This document shows, in pieces, positions 1 to 8,674 of a stretch of 12,770 bases of DNA. Source of the DNA: an uncultured Lysobacterales bacterium (lineage in GTDB: Bacteria > Pseudomonadota > Gammaproteobacteria > Xanthomonadales > Xanthomonadaceae); contig CAMPJI010000068.1 of NCBI GenBank assembly GCA_946886865.1, positions 1-12,770 of the forward strand, written 5' to 3'. The notes beneath the pieces are model-generated. The model made no database searches. It was not told the DNA's origin and saw only the letters and a program-made list of their open reading frames with translations. Positions within the stretch are counted from its first letter, which is position 1. Every line of letters begins with the position of its first letter. The position numbers and the translations under genes were made by a program.

Positions 1-323
1 GTGGCGGGGCGGGCGGCGGCCGGCTTGGCCGTGGCCTTGGCGGCCCCCAGGACGATGCGGTCCCGGTTCTTTTCGACCGTTTTCAGCCCGACGCCCTTGA
101 CCAGCGCCAGCTGCTCGACGCTCTTGAAGGCGCCATTGGCCTTGCGGTGGGCCACGATGGCCTCGGCCTTGGCCGGGCCGATGTTGAGCAGCACGCGATC
201 GATGGTCGCGGCGTCTGCGGTGTTGATGTTGACCGTTTCGGCCGCGAACGCCGGCCCGGCGAGTCCGGCAACCAGCAGGAGCGCGAGCAGGCCGGCACGG
301 AACCGGGTGTGGATTGATGGCAT
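1..323 (-). CDS. ComEA-like helix-hairpin-helix DNA-binding protein (3' end cut by the window)
   Basis: This is a small exported protein of the ComEA family, whose members bind double-stranded DNA in the periplasm during natural transformation. The 107 residues visible begin with a Sec signal peptide: a basic start, a hydrophobic core at about 10-24, and an AFA|AET cleavage site near residue 28. The mature part opens with VNINTADA, the classic start of this domain. It then shows two helix-hairpin-helix hairpins, NIGPAKAEAI (47-56) and VKGVGLKTVEKN (75-86). The tail is Ala/Lys/Pro-rich and runs off the window edge, so the stop codon is not seen. The ATG at 323-321 has a strong GGGAGG ribosome site 6 nt upstream. 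The gene diverges from the M20 peptidase gene. A general secreted HhH protein with no competence role is possible; the domain call is firm, the physiological role is inferred. Confidence 0.87.
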   Translation of the reverse strand, partial: MPSIHTRFRAGLLALLLVAGLAGPAFAAETVNINTADAATIDRVLLNIGPAKAEAIVAHRKANGAFKSVEQLALVKGVGLKTVEKNRDRIVLGAAKATAKPAAARPA

Positions 324-423
324 GGGAACCTCCCTGTAATGGATCGGAACGACACGTGACGCAATGCAATGGAGCTGGAGCGAGCCGCTGGGACCTGACA
401 CCCGACGACCGCCACAGTGTCCG

Positions 424-446
424 GATGCCTCCGGTCCGGAGGTATC
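424..446. promoter_or_regulatory. 23-bp near-perfect dyad, candidate operator
   Basis: The arms CCTCCGG (428-434) and CCGGAGG (436-442) are perfect inverted repeats around the single base at 435. After one mismatched pair (427/443) the symmetry resumes for three more pairs (424-426 with 444-446). It lies in the 229-bp divergent region between the comEA-like gene and the M20 peptidase gene. No T-run follows on either side, and both genes point away from it, so it is not a terminator. A binding site for a dimeric regulator is the simplest reading. The rest of 324-552 shows no ORF I can support. Confidence 0.45.
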
Positions 447-516
447 GCGTGTCCGCCTGCGCGGCCGCCGGTGCAGGCCGCATGCCGGCGTAGGAAAGGC
501 CCTACACGGCGCGGGC

Positions 517-547
517 GCTAGACTGGTCGGCCAACCCCATCGAGGTG
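517..547 (+). promoter_or_regulatory. Putative -10 box and ribosome site of the M20 peptidase gene
   Basis: TAGACT at 519-524, preceded by GC, matches the TAnnnT pattern seen ahead of several genes in this window. No convincing -35 box is visible. It would start transcription near 530, giving a leader of about 20-25 nt. The ribosome site GAGGTG (542-547) lies 5 nt before the ATG at 553. Confidence 0.35.
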
Positions 548-552
548 CCCCC

Positions 553-2043
553 ATGGACGCCAGCCAGGTCGACCGCTTCGTCGCCGGCAAGTGGGACGAC
601 GAGATCGTCCCCCAGCTTGTCGAGTACATCCGCATCCCCAACAAGTCGCCGATGTTCGACGCCGACTGGGTCAAGCACGGCTACATGGAGGACGCGGTCA
701 CGCTGATGACCGACTGGGCCCGCAAGCAGGACATCGCCGGCATGCAGCTGGAGGTGGTGCGACTGGAGGGGCGCACGCCGCTGGTCCTGATCGAGATCCC
801 GGCGGCCAACGGCGGCAGCGACGAGGACTGCGTGCTGCTCTACGGCCACCTGGACAAGCAGCCGGAAATGTCGGGCTGGGACGACGACCTGGGCCCGTGG
901 AAGCCGGTGATCAAGGGCGACAAGCTCTACGGGCGCGGTGGCGCGGACGATGGCTATGCGATGTACGGTTCGCTGGCGGCGATCATGGCGCTGCGTGAGC
1001 AGGGCCTGCCGCACGCGCGTTGCGTGGTACTGATCGAGGCCTGCGAGGAGTCCGGCAGCTATGACCTGCCCGCCTACGTCGACCACCTGGCCGACCGCAT
1101 CGGCAAGCCCTCGCTCGTGGTCTGCCTGGACTCGGGCTGCGGCAACTACGACCAGCTGTGGTGCACGACCTCGCTGCGCGGCATGGCCGGGGGCAATTTC
1201 ACCGTCAAGGTGCTGGAGGAAGGCGTCCACTCCGGCGACGCCTCCGGCATCGTGCCGTCCAGCTTCCGCCTGCTGCGGCAGTTGCTGTCGCGCCTGGAAG
1301 ACGAGGCCACCGGTCGCATCCGCGTCGACGGCCTGCACGCCGACATCCCGGAAGAGCGCCTCGCGCAGGCACGCGAGGCGGCCAAGGTGCTGGGCAACGA
1401 GGTCTACGCCAAGTTCCCGTTGCTGGACGGCATGACGCCGATGCACGACGACCTCGCCGAGCTGGTGCTCAACCGCACCTGGCGACCGGCGCTGTCGGTC
1501 ACCGGCATCGACGGCATGCCGCCGCTCGCCTCCGCCGGCAACGTGCTGCGCCCGCATACCGCGGTGAAGTTGTCGCTGCGCCTGCCGCCGACGCTGGACG
1601 GAAAGAAGGCCGGCGAACTGCTGACCCGCACGCTGGTCGACAACCCGCCCAACGGCGCGCACGTGGCGCTGGAGCTGGAGAAGTCCTCGACCGGCTGGAA
1701 CGCGCCGGCCATGTCGCCCTGGCTGTCGAACGCCATCGACGCGGCCAGCCGCGAGTTCTACGGCAAGCCGGCGATGTACATGGGCGAAGGCGGCTCCATC
1801 CCCTTCATGGGCATGCTGGGCGAGAAGTTCCCGGGCGCGCAGTTCATGATCACCGGCGTGCTCGGCCCGCACTCCAACGCGCACGGGCCGAACGAGTTCC
1901 TGCACATCCCGATGGGCAAGAAGGTCACCGCGTGCGTGGCGCGGGTGATCGCCGAGCATCACCGGGCCGGCGAGCGCGGCGAGACGCGCGGTGCCGCGGT
2001 GGCGGCCAGCACCCAGGAACGTGGCGAGCACGGCTGCTGCTGA
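553..2043 (+). CDS. M20 family metallopeptidase (dipeptidase)
   Basis: This is a 496-residue di-zinc exopeptidase of the M20 (ArgE/DapE/CPG2/carnosinase) family, probably cytoplasmic, that would hydrolyse dipeptides or related amide bonds. The expected metal and catalytic residues can be read in order: H99 and D101 in YGHLDKQPE, bridging D132 in GRGGADDG, the catalytic pair E165-E166 in EACEESGS, D193 in CLDSG, H226 in the dimerisation (lid) domain, and H444 in NAHGPNE, matching the AHxxNE motif of carnosinases. There is no signal peptide. I chose the ATG at 553 because GAGGTG lies 5 nt upstream and the homologous reading starts there; the open frame continues upstream to 364 but that part looks random. 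After the domain there is a tail of about 25 residues ending in Cys-Cys. The gene stands alone, and its exact substrate cannot be read from sequence. Confidence 0.93.
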   Translation: MDASQVDRFVAGKWDDEIVPQLVEYIRIPNKSPMFDADWVKHGYMEDAVTLMTDWARKQDIAGMQLEVVRLEGRTPLVLIEIPAANGGSDEDCVLLYGHLDKQPEMSGWDDDLGPWKPVIKGDKLYGRGGADDGYAMYGSLAAIMALREQGLPHARCVVLIEACEESGSYDLPAYVDHLADRIGKPSLVVCLDSGCGNYDQLWCTTSLRGMAGGNFTVKVLEEGVHSGDASGIVPSSFRLLRQLLSRLEDEATGRIRVDGLHADIPEERLAQAREAAKVLGNEVYAKFPLLDGMTPMHDDLAELVLNRTWRPALSVTGIDGMPPLASAGNVLRPHTAVKLSLRLPPTLDGKKAGELLTRTLVDNPPNGAHVALELEKSSTGWNAPAMSPWLSNAIDAASREFYGKPAMYMGEGGSIPFMGMLGEKFPGAQFMITGVLGPHSNAHGPNEFLHIPMGKKVTACVARVIAEHHRAGERGETRGAAVAASTQERGEHGCC

Positions 2044-2058
2044 CGCTTCCCTGCCCGG

Positions 2059-2074
2059 CCGCCCGCACGGGCGG
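2059..2074 (+). terminator. GC hairpin after the M20 peptidase gene, weak terminator candidate
   Basis: CCGCCC and GGGCGG form a 6-bp stem around a GCAC loop (a seventh G-C pair is possible), starting 16 nt after the stop codon. No T-run follows, so if it ends transcription it probably needs Rho; it may only protect the 3' end. Confidence 0.3.
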
Positions 2075-2101
2075 TCACCGCTCCTGCCCGCCGCGAGCTG
2101 C

Positions 2102-2140
2102 TAGGCTCCGGCGGGCACCACCAACCACCATCCGGAGGGG
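2102..2140 (+). promoter_or_regulatory. Putative -10 box and ribosome site of the small membrane protein gene
   Basis: TAGGCT (2102-2107), in the context GCTGCTAGGCT, fits the TAnnnT pattern. The strong ribosome site GGAGGGG (2134-2140) lies 6 nt before the ATG at 2147. No clear -35 box is seen. Confidence 0.33.
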
Positions 2141-2146
2141 AGCTCT

Positions 2147-2395
2147 ATGGGCGGCATCATCTACACGATCATCATCGGCGCCGTCATCGGCGTGCTGGCG
2201 CGTTTCCTCAAGCCCGGCGCGGACCCGATGGGCTGGATCCTGACCATCCTGCTCGGCATCGCCGGCGCGTGGCTGGGTAGCCTGCTCTACGCCGGCGGGG
2301 GCGTCATCGGCTTCGCCATCTCCATCGTCTGCGCCATCGTGCTGCTCTTCATCTACGAGATGATCCGCAAGCGGTCCTCGCGACCGGCGGCCTGA
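2147..2395 (+). CDS. GlsB/YeaQ/YmgE family small membrane protein
   Basis: This 82-residue inner-membrane protein belongs to the transglycosylase-associated (GlsB/YeaQ/YmgE) family. These are small hydrophobic proteins often linked to general stress; their biochemical role is not settled, and the family name does not mean the protein is a transglycosylase. Three membrane segments are visible at about 2-19, 28-50 and 53-74. The first two are joined by the family's short loop with RFLKPGADPMGW (19-30). The glycine pattern GIAGAWLGSLL (38-48) is typical. It ends in a basic cytoplasmic tail (RKRSSR). The start is supported by GGAGGGG 6 nt upstream. The gene is monocistronic, with a -10-like box before it and two hairpins behind it, so it is probably regulated on its own. 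Confidence 0.9.
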   Translation: MGGIIYTIIIGAVIGVLARFLKPGADPMGWILTILLGIAGAWLGSLLYAGGGVIGFAISIVCAIVLLFIYEMIRKRSSRPAA

Positions 2396-2400
2396 CGCGA

Positions 2401-2462
2401 CACGCGTTGCGCCCCACGCGTGACACCCTTCGACACCCGGCCCCGGCCGGGTGTCGTTGTTT
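2401..2462 (+). terminator. Tandem hairpins forming a terminator after the GlsB-like gene
   Basis: The first hairpin pairs CACGCGT (2401-2407) with ACGCGTG (2416-2422) around an 8-nt loop, starting 5 nt after the stop. The second pairs GACACCCGG (2432-2440) with CCGGGTGTC (2447-2455), can extend two more pairs inward, and is followed by GTTGTTT. The second looks like a Rho-independent terminator with an imperfect U-tract. The rest of 2463-2620 holds only the short inverted repeat GGTTG/CAACC (2483-2495) and the promoter-like box of the next gene. Confidence 0.65.
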
Positions 2463-2587
2463 AAGGGCACGACACATCACGGGGTTGATGCAACCAGCCG
2501 GCCGATGTCCGTTCCCGCCCTCGATCCGTGTGCCGGCTTTTTCTTCCTGACGGCTGCCCGCCCGTTCCCGCGAGCCGGCACGGCGTT

Positions 2588-2593
2588 TACCCT
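2588..2593 (+). promoter_or_regulatory. Putative -10 box of amgK-murU
   Basis: TACCCT within GTTTACCCTGTG lies 27 nt before the amgK ATG. No purine-rich ribosome site is seen between it and the start, so the message would have a very short leader without a Shine-Dalgarno sequence. No clear -35 box is visible. Confidence 0.28.
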
Positions 2594-2620
2594 GTGCGCC
2601 CGCCCCCGCGCAGCACCAGC

Positions 2621-4343
<1,723 letters not shown>

Positions 4344-4409
4344 CCGGTCTCCGGCTACGTCCACACACGCGAACGCCCCCGGGATGCGATGCCGCAGCCC
4401 GTCGGGCAT

Positions 4410-5171
4410 CTACGGGGTGGGCGTCCCCAGCACCTGGCGCAGGAACGGGACCGTGACCCGCCGTTGCGCGGCGAGCGACGCCTGGTCGAGACGATCGAGC
4501 AGTGCCGTGAGGCCGGCGAGGTCGCGACCGACGCGGCGCAGGAGCCAGTCCAGTGCTGCCTCCTCCAGTGCCCAGCCGCGGCGCTGCGCGCGCGTGCGCA
4601 ACACCTCGCGCCGACCGGCGTCATCCAGCGGCGACAGCATCAGCCGCGTGCACTGCGAGAGCCGCGAATGCAGGTCCGGCAGGCCCGGCGACAGGGCGTC
4701 GGGCGCCTGACGCGCGGCGTAGACCACTGTCGTGCCGCTGGCGCGCGCGCGATTGTGCGCATCGAACAGCGCGACCTCGTCTTCGCGCCGGCCGACAACC
4801 GCCTCCACGCCATCCAGGGCGAGCAGGTCATGGCCTTCCATCGCATCGAGCGCCTCGCGCAGCCGTCCGGCGGCGGCGGCCAGCGGCAGGTACGCGGCAC
4901 GCCGGCCTGCCTCACGCGTGGCCGCGCATGTGCCGAGCAGCAGGTGGGTCTTGCCGCTCGCCGCGGGGCCGGCCATGTACAGCCAGTCGGCATGCGTGCC
5001 GTGCGCCAGCGCGCGCAGTTGGTCCAGGGCGCCGTCGGGCGGCGCGACGAACGTCTCGAGCCGCTGGTCCGGCGGCGGCCGCAACGACAGCGGCAACTGC
5101 GCGGTGACGGGCGATGGCGCCGACCCGGCTGCGGACGGCGCCCCGCCGGACGCGGGGGGGTGCGGGTTCAC
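4410..5171 (-). CDS. hda: DnaA regulatory inactivator Hda
   Basis: This 253-residue AAA+ protein resembles the DnaA ATPase domain. Hda bound to the DNA polymerase clamp stimulates ATP hydrolysis by DnaA and so prevents over-initiation. QLPLSL at 25-30 is a clamp-binding motif of the QL[SP]LPL type found near the Hda N-terminus. GPAASGKTH (68-76) is the Walker A motif and LLALDGVEAV (116-125) the Walker B region with D120. R170 in DLHSRLSQC lies in the arginine-finger region, and GRDLAGLTALLDRLD (215-229) is the sensor-2 region. The GTG start at 5171 overlaps the perM stop as GTGA, with GGAGG 4 nt upstream, so translation is probably coupled to perM. The N-terminal 24 residues are Pro/Ala/Ser-rich and longer than in E. 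coli Hda. The domain has no DnaA DNA-binding C-terminus, which excludes DnaA. Confidence 0.93.
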   Translation of the reverse strand: MNPHPPASGGAPSAAGSAPSPVTAQLPLSLRPPPDQRLETFVAPPDGALDQLRALAHGTHADWLYMAGPAASGKTHLLLGTCAATREAGRRAAYLPLAAAAGRLREALDAMEGHDLLALDGVEAVVGRREDEVALFDAHNRARASGTTVVYAARQAPDALSPGLPDLHSRLSQCTRLMLSPLDDAGRREVLRTRAQRRGWALEEAALDWLLRRVGRDLAGLTALLDRLDQASLAAQRRVTVPFLRQVLGTPTP

Positions 5172-6334
5172 TCGGCCTCCGGCTCCCGCGGGTAGGCGGA
5201 CGGCGGTTGCGGTTGCGGATGTGCGTGGGCCACGACGATGTCCGGCCGGTCGCCCGCATAGAGCTTGCTGTGCGTGTAGCGCTCCTGCGCGAAACGCAGC
5301 AGCACGTTGGCCACGGCGGCCACCGGCAGCGCCAGCAGCATGCCGAGGAAGCCGAACAGCTGCCCGCCGGCCAGCACCGCGAAGATCACCGCCACCGGAT
5401 GCAGGCCGATGCGATCGCCGACCAGCTTGGGCGTGAGCCAGTAGCTCTCGATGACCTGGCCGATGCCGAACACCGCCAGCACGCCGGCGACGTGCTTCCA
5501 GTCCCCGTACTGCACCAGCGCCGCGATCACGCCCAGGATGATGCCGCTGGCCGGGCCGAGATACGGGATGAAGGTGAACAGGCCGGCGATGATGCCGATC
5601 AGGATGCCCAGGTCGAGCCCGACCAGCCACAGCCCCACCCCGTACATCACACCGAGGATCAGCATCACCAGGAACTGGCCGCGCAGGAAGCCGCCGAGCA
5701 TGGCGTCGGACTCGCGCGCCAGCCGGCTCACCGTCGGCAGGTACTTGCGCGGGACCAGGGCGGCGACCCGCTCGACGAACACGTCCCAGTCGCGCAGGAA
5801 GAAGAACGCCAGCACCGGCAGCAGGGCGATGTTGGCCACCAGCGCGATCAGCGCGAAACCCGAGCGCGACAGGTAGCCCAGCAGCGTCGTGGCAAAGCCG
5901 CCGGCCCGCTCCCAGTTGCTGCGGATCAGTTCGCTCAGGCGCTGGAAATCCAGCCACGACGTGATCTCAAGCCCGGTGCGCGCCTCGACCCACGGCAACG
6001 CGGTCTGCATGAACCATTCGCGGTAGCTCGGGAACGATTCGACGAGGATCGCGATCTGGCGCTCGATCGCCGGCACCAGCAGCACCAGGACCAGGATCAG
6101 CACCAGCGTCATCGCCGAGAACACCAGCGTCACCGCGACGTTGCGCGAGCGGCCGGCCCGCTGCAGCCGGTCCACCAGCGGATCGCCCAGCCAGCCCAGC
6201 AGGGCGGCGAGCGCGAACGGGGTCAGGATCGGCGCCAGCACCCACAACAGCCACAGCGCGCCCAGCGCCAGTGCCGTCCACTGCAGGCGCTTGAGGAATA
6301 CGGCGATGTCGTGCAGGGGGTCGGCGGTTTCCAT
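5168..6334 (-). CDS. perM: AI-2E family transporter, PerM-like permease
   Basis: This is a 388-residue polytopic inner-membrane protein of the AI-2E transporter (formerly UPF0118) superfamily, which includes TqsA, PerM and some Na+/H+ antiporters. Hydrophobic segments lie at about 18-47 (two passes), 66-88, 155-180, 218-240, 242-275 and 282-345 (two or more passes). A less hydrophobic stretch at about 90-150 sits between the N- and C-terminal halves. FIPYLGP (255-261) and LTPKLVGDRIGLHP (300-313) are hallmark family motifs. The ATG overlaps the TGA of the DUF2066 gene by one base (TGATG), and the stop overlaps the hda GTG, so it is the middle gene of a tightly coupled operon. In E. coli perM also lies close to hda and purMN, which supports the PerM name; the transported substrate is not known from sequence. 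The cytoplasmic tail after about 355 is rich in Pro and His. Confidence 0.88.
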   Translation of the reverse strand: METADPLHDIAVFLKRLQWTALALGALWLLWVLAPILTPFALAALLGWLGDPLVDRLQRAGRSRNVAVTLVFSAMTLVLILVLVLLVPAIERQIAILVESFPSYREWFMQTALPWVEARTGLEITSWLDFQRLSELIRSNWERAGGFATTLLGYLSRSGFALIALVANIALLPVLAFFFLRDWDVFVERVAALVPRKYLPTVSRLARESDAMLGGFLRGQFLVMLILGVMYGVGLWLVGLDLGILIGIIAGLFTFIPYLGPASGIILGVIAALVQYGDWKHVAGVLAVFGIGQVIESYWLTPKLVGDRIGLHPVAVIFAVLAGGQLFGFLGMLLALPVAAVANVLLRFAQERYTHSKLYAGDRPDIVVAHAHPQPQPPSAYPREPEAE

Positions 6335-7440
6335 CAGCGCAGGCGGTACCGCGGCGGTTGGGTGTCGTCGATGGCGAGGTCGGCGCGATCGGGCGTGAGC
6401 AGGTCGTCACCCTTGATGGAGCGCTCGAAGCCGGGCAGGCCACTGATCAGGTCGAGCTCGAACTCGACCGCGTCCTCGCTGGCGCGCACCGGCGTGATGC
6501 CGCGCACCACGGACAGCCCCTGCAGGTAGCCCGACAGGCGCATGTAGTCGTCGCTGCTGTCCAGGCCGGTGAAGGCCAGCCGGTAGGCACCCGGCGGGCC
6601 CGCCGGCGCACGCTTGGCATAGCGCTTGGTCAGGGCATCGGCCGCGCCATTGGCACCCGTGGCCATCACCCGGCGCGCGTCGGCGCCCGTCTCGGACCAG
6701 CGCGACAGCACGCGGCCGCCGTCGACGAAGATCCAGTCGGCCTTCCACCCACCCTCGGCCCGGTAGAGCTTGCCGATCAGCTGCATCGGCGGGCTGTAAT
6801 TGCGCGAGGCACGCGCGACCGCCGCCGTGTCGCCGCGCCAGATGGCGCCCACGACGGCCTGCTCGGCCGCCGAACCGCTGGGAAGCCCGAGCCGGTAACC
6901 GCGCTCGATGGCCTGGTCCAGCACGGACCGCGCTGCGTCGGCGCGGGACAGCCCAACCAGCCGGGGTCCGCTGCCGTCATCGATCGCCAGCCATAGCACC
7001 GGCTTGGGGCGCGGCTGCGGCCACACGGGAATGCCCAGGGTGGCGGCCAGGCCGTCGACGGCCTCTTCGTCGTAGCGGATGACCAGCGCGGTGCGGAAGC
7101 TCGGCGCGCCGCTGGCGGAGACCCCCTCGTCCTGGCGGTAGTCGTACCCGGTCACGTATTCGCCTGCGCGGCGCAGCTCCTGGCGCACGCCGGGCTGTGA
7201 CGCGGCCCCACTGTCGCCCGAGAGCTTGCCCAGCACCTGCGCCAGGCCCCGGGCGAAGGCGGCGTTGCGTTCGCCCTCGCCCTGCCCGTTGACGGACACC
7301 TCGGCCGAGTACACGCCCCGTGCCGCGACGCGGTCGCCTTCCACGCGCTGTGCGAGCACGACGCCACTGCACAGGGCGAGCGCGGCGAGCAGCACCAGGC
7401 GGGAAACGAAGCGGGATACCGGGCGGTTTGCGCCAGCCAT
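6334..7440 (-). CDS. DUF2066 domain-containing exported protein
   Basis: This is a 368-residue exported protein of unknown function. A signal peptide is clear: basic residues (R6, R10, R14), a hydrophobic core (15-28) and cleavage near VLA|Q at residue 30. C24 sits in LALC, which is a poor lipobox, so a lipoprotein is unlikely. The mature protein opens with a repeat-free alpha/beta domain containing [17 protein letters not shown] (59-75), the most recognisable DUF2066 motif, and [22 protein letters not shown] (119-140). It continues with [16 protein letters not shown] (147-162) and ends with an [14 protein letters not shown] segment (302-315), recalling the repeated small subdomains of this family. 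It is the first gene of the operon with perM and hda. The ATG at 7440 gives the signal peptide directly; the longer open frame from 7653 crosses the purM start and is spurious. The family name rests on motif recall and conserved position beside purM. Confidence 0.82.
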   Translation of the reverse strand: MAGANRPVSRFVSRLVLLAALALCSGVVLAQRVEGDRVAARGVYSAEVSVNGQGEGERNAAFARGLAQVLGKLSGDSGAASQPGVRQELRRAGEYVTGYDYRQDEGVSASGAPSFRTALVIRYDEEAVDGLAATLGIPVWPQPRPKPVLWLAIDDGSGPRLVGLSRADAARSVLDQAIERGYRLGLPSGSAAEQAVVGAIWRGDTAAVARASRNYSPPMQLIGKLYRAEGGWKADWIFVDGGRVLSRWSETGADARRVMATGANGAADALTKRYAKRAPAGPPGAYRLAFTGLDSSDDYMRLSGYLQGLSVVRGITPVRASEDAVEFELDLISGLPGFERSIKGDDLLTPDRADLAIDDTQPPRYRLR

Positions 7441-7457
7441 TGCGGGTCCTGGGGGTC

Positions 7458-7586
7458 CGGGAAAGTCCCGCGATGGTGCCGCAGGCGCCGCGGCACGTCC
7501 ATTGCGATACCCCTGCGCCGTCCCGGATGCCGCCATCTCGCCCACCGCCGCGGGCAGGGCGGCTGCTAAAATCGCCGACTTTCCCG
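7458..7586. repeat. Mirrored 10-bp motif (GACTTTCCCG) at both ends of the purM/DUF2066 intergenic region
   Basis: GACTTTCCCG occurs on the plus strand at 7577-7586 and on the minus strand at 7467-7458. Each copy reads in the sense direction of its own gene and ends exactly 17 nt before that gene's start codon (GTG at 7604, ATG at 7440). Outside the 10 bases the flanks differ. The purM copy would lie at or just after the transcription start implied by the -10 box at 7567. Confidence 0.55.
7476..7496. promoter_or_regulatory. 7-bp perfect inverted repeat in the divergent purM/DUF2066 region
   Basis: GTGCCGC (7476-7482) and GCGGCAC (7490-7496) are perfect inverted repeats around 7 nt. If the DUF2066 operon is transcribed from the weak TATCGC box on the minus strand (7509-7504), the hairpin would form at the very 5' end of that message. 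It could instead be an operator. In this GC-rich sequence a chance 7-bp dyad is plausible. Confidence 0.3.
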
Positions 7587-7598
7587 CGACCTCCGAGG
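7567..7598 (+). promoter_or_regulatory. purM promoter -10 box and ribosome site
   Basis: TAAAAT (7567-7572), preceded by GC, is a near-consensus -10 box and the most AT-rich spot in the divergent region; no good -35 box lies 16-18 nt upstream. Transcription would start near 7579. GAGG (7595-7598) lies 5 nt before the GTG start, which decides the start codon of purM. Confidence 0.55.
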
Positions 7599-7603
7599 CC
7601 GCC

Positions 7604-8671
7604 GTGTCCAGCACCCCGTCCGCTCCCTCCCAGCCCGGTCCCACCCCGCTCACCTACCGCGATGCCGGCGTCGACATCGACGCGGGCAATGAGCTGGTCG
7701 AGCGCATCAAGCCGCTGGTCAAGCGCAGCTTCCGCCCCGAGGTGATGGGCGGGCTGGGCGGCTTCGGCGCGATGTTCGACCTCTCGGGCAAGTACGCCGA
7801 GCCGGTCCTGGTGTCGGGCACCGACGGCGTGGGCACCAAGCTCAAGCTGGCGCAGCAGCTGAACCGGCACGACACCATCGGCATCGACCTGGTGGCGATG
7901 TGCGTCAACGACGTGCTGGTGCAGGGGGCCGAGCCGCTGTTCTTCCTGGACTACTTCGCCACCGGCAAGCTCGACATCGAGACGACGGTCTCCGTGGTCG
8001 GCGGCATCGCCCGCGGCTGCGAGGAAGCCGGCTGCGCGCTGATCGGCGGCGAGACGGCCGAGATGCCCGACATGTACGCACCGGGCGAGTACGACCTGGC
8101 CGGCTTCACCGTGGCCGCGGTCGAGAAGTCGAAGATCCTCGACGGCCGCGCGGTACGCGCTGGCGACGTGCTGATCGGCATCGCCTCCAGCGGCCCGCAC
8201 TCCAACGGGTACTCGCTCATCCGCCGCATCTTCGATCGCGCCGGCCGGCCCGGCGACCTCGACCTGGGCGGCACCTCGCTGGTCGACGCGCTGATGGCGC
8301 CGACAGCGTTGTACGTGAAGCCGATCCTGTCGCTGCTGGGCGCGCGCGGGGGCGACATCCACGCGATGGCGCACATCACCGGTGGCGGGCTGACCGAGAA
8401 CATCATCCGCGTGATTCCCGATGGCCTCGGCCTGGACATCGACGCCTCCACGCTGGCGTTGCCGCCGGTGTTCGACTGGCTGCAGCGCGAAGGCGCCGTG
8501 CCGCGCGAGGAAATGTGGCGCACGTTCAACTGCGGCATCGGCTTCGTGCTGGTGGTGGACCCGGCGCGGACCGGCGAGGTCGGCGCGGAACTCGACCGCC
8601 TTGGCCTCGCGCACCGGCCGATCGGCTCGGTGGTCACGGCCGGCGGCGCCGAACGCGTCCGCATCGGCTGA
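7604..8671 (+). CDS. purM: Phosphoribosylformylglycinamidine cyclo-ligase (AIR synthetase) PurM
   Basis: PurM uses ATP to close formylglycinamidine ribonucleotide into aminoimidazole ribonucleotide, the fifth step of de novo purine synthesis, in the cytoplasm. The 355-residue product starts its conserved domain at [20 protein letters not shown] (16-35). It continues with the ATP-binding [10 protein letters not shown] (72-81), then [22 protein letters not shown] (96-117), [11 protein letters not shown] (148-158) and [13 protein letters not shown] (195-207), all standard PurM blocks. The length matches the family. The start is a GTG with GAGG 5 nt upstream; the frame is open to 7226 but the upstream part overlaps the divergent gene. 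The first 14 residues are a Ser/Pro-rich leader of no known role. purN follows after 3 nt, and the operon continues into two DUF3108 genes. Confidence 0.96.
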   Translation: MSSTPSAPSQPGPTPLTYRDAGVDIDAGNELVERIKPLVKRSFRPEVMGGLGGFGAMFDLSGKYAEPVLVSGTDGVGTKLKLAQQLNRHDTIGIDLVAMCVNDVLVQGAEPLFFLDYFATGKLDIETTVSVVGGIARGCEEAGCALIGGETAEMPDMYAPGEYDLAGFTVAAVEKSKILDGRAVRAGDVLIGIASSGPHSNGYSLIRRIFDRAGRPGDLDLGGTSLVDALMAPTALYVKPILSLLGARGGDIHAMAHITGGGLTENIIRVIPDGLGLDIDASTLALPPVFDWLQREGAVPREEMWRTFNCGIGFVLVVDPARTGEVGAELDRLGLAHRPIGSVVTAGGAERVRIG

Positions 8672-8674
8672 TCG

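Noticed and set aside
490..505. GTAGG/CCTAC inverted repeat near the -35 region of the M20 gene
   Set aside because: A 5-bp stem is too short to separate from chance.
502..2031. A 509-codon minus-strand open frame opposite the M20 peptidase
   Set aside because: Same shadow effect; the sense frame has a complete set of M20 metal ligands and a ribosome site.
2483..2495. GGTTG/CAACC dyad upstream of amgK as an operator or FNR-like site
   Set aside because: The arms are only 5 bp and do not match the TTGAT-N4-ATCAA pattern; such a repeat is common by chance.
4388..4410. GATGCC/GGCATC inverted repeat between murU and hda as a two-way terminator
   Set aside because: The stem is only 6 bp with an 11-nt loop, lacks a T-run on either strand and overlaps the hda stop codon. 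I see no convincing terminator in the 66-bp gap 4344-4409.
5172..5957. Upstream extension of the hda reading frame inside perM
   Set aside because: The extension overlaps perM in another frame and gives Ala/Arg/Gly-rich sequence; the GTG at 5171 with GGAGG upstream explains the start.
5114..6529. A 471-codon plus-strand open frame opposite perM
   Set aside because: The product is Gln/Arg/His-rich shadow sequence; the minus strand encodes membrane helices and AI-2E family motifs.
7366..7371. Cys24 in LALC of the DUF2066 signal peptide as a lipobox
   Set aside because: The residue before the Cys is Leu rather than Gly/Ala/Ser, and a normal signal-peptidase I site (VLA|Q) follows six residues later.
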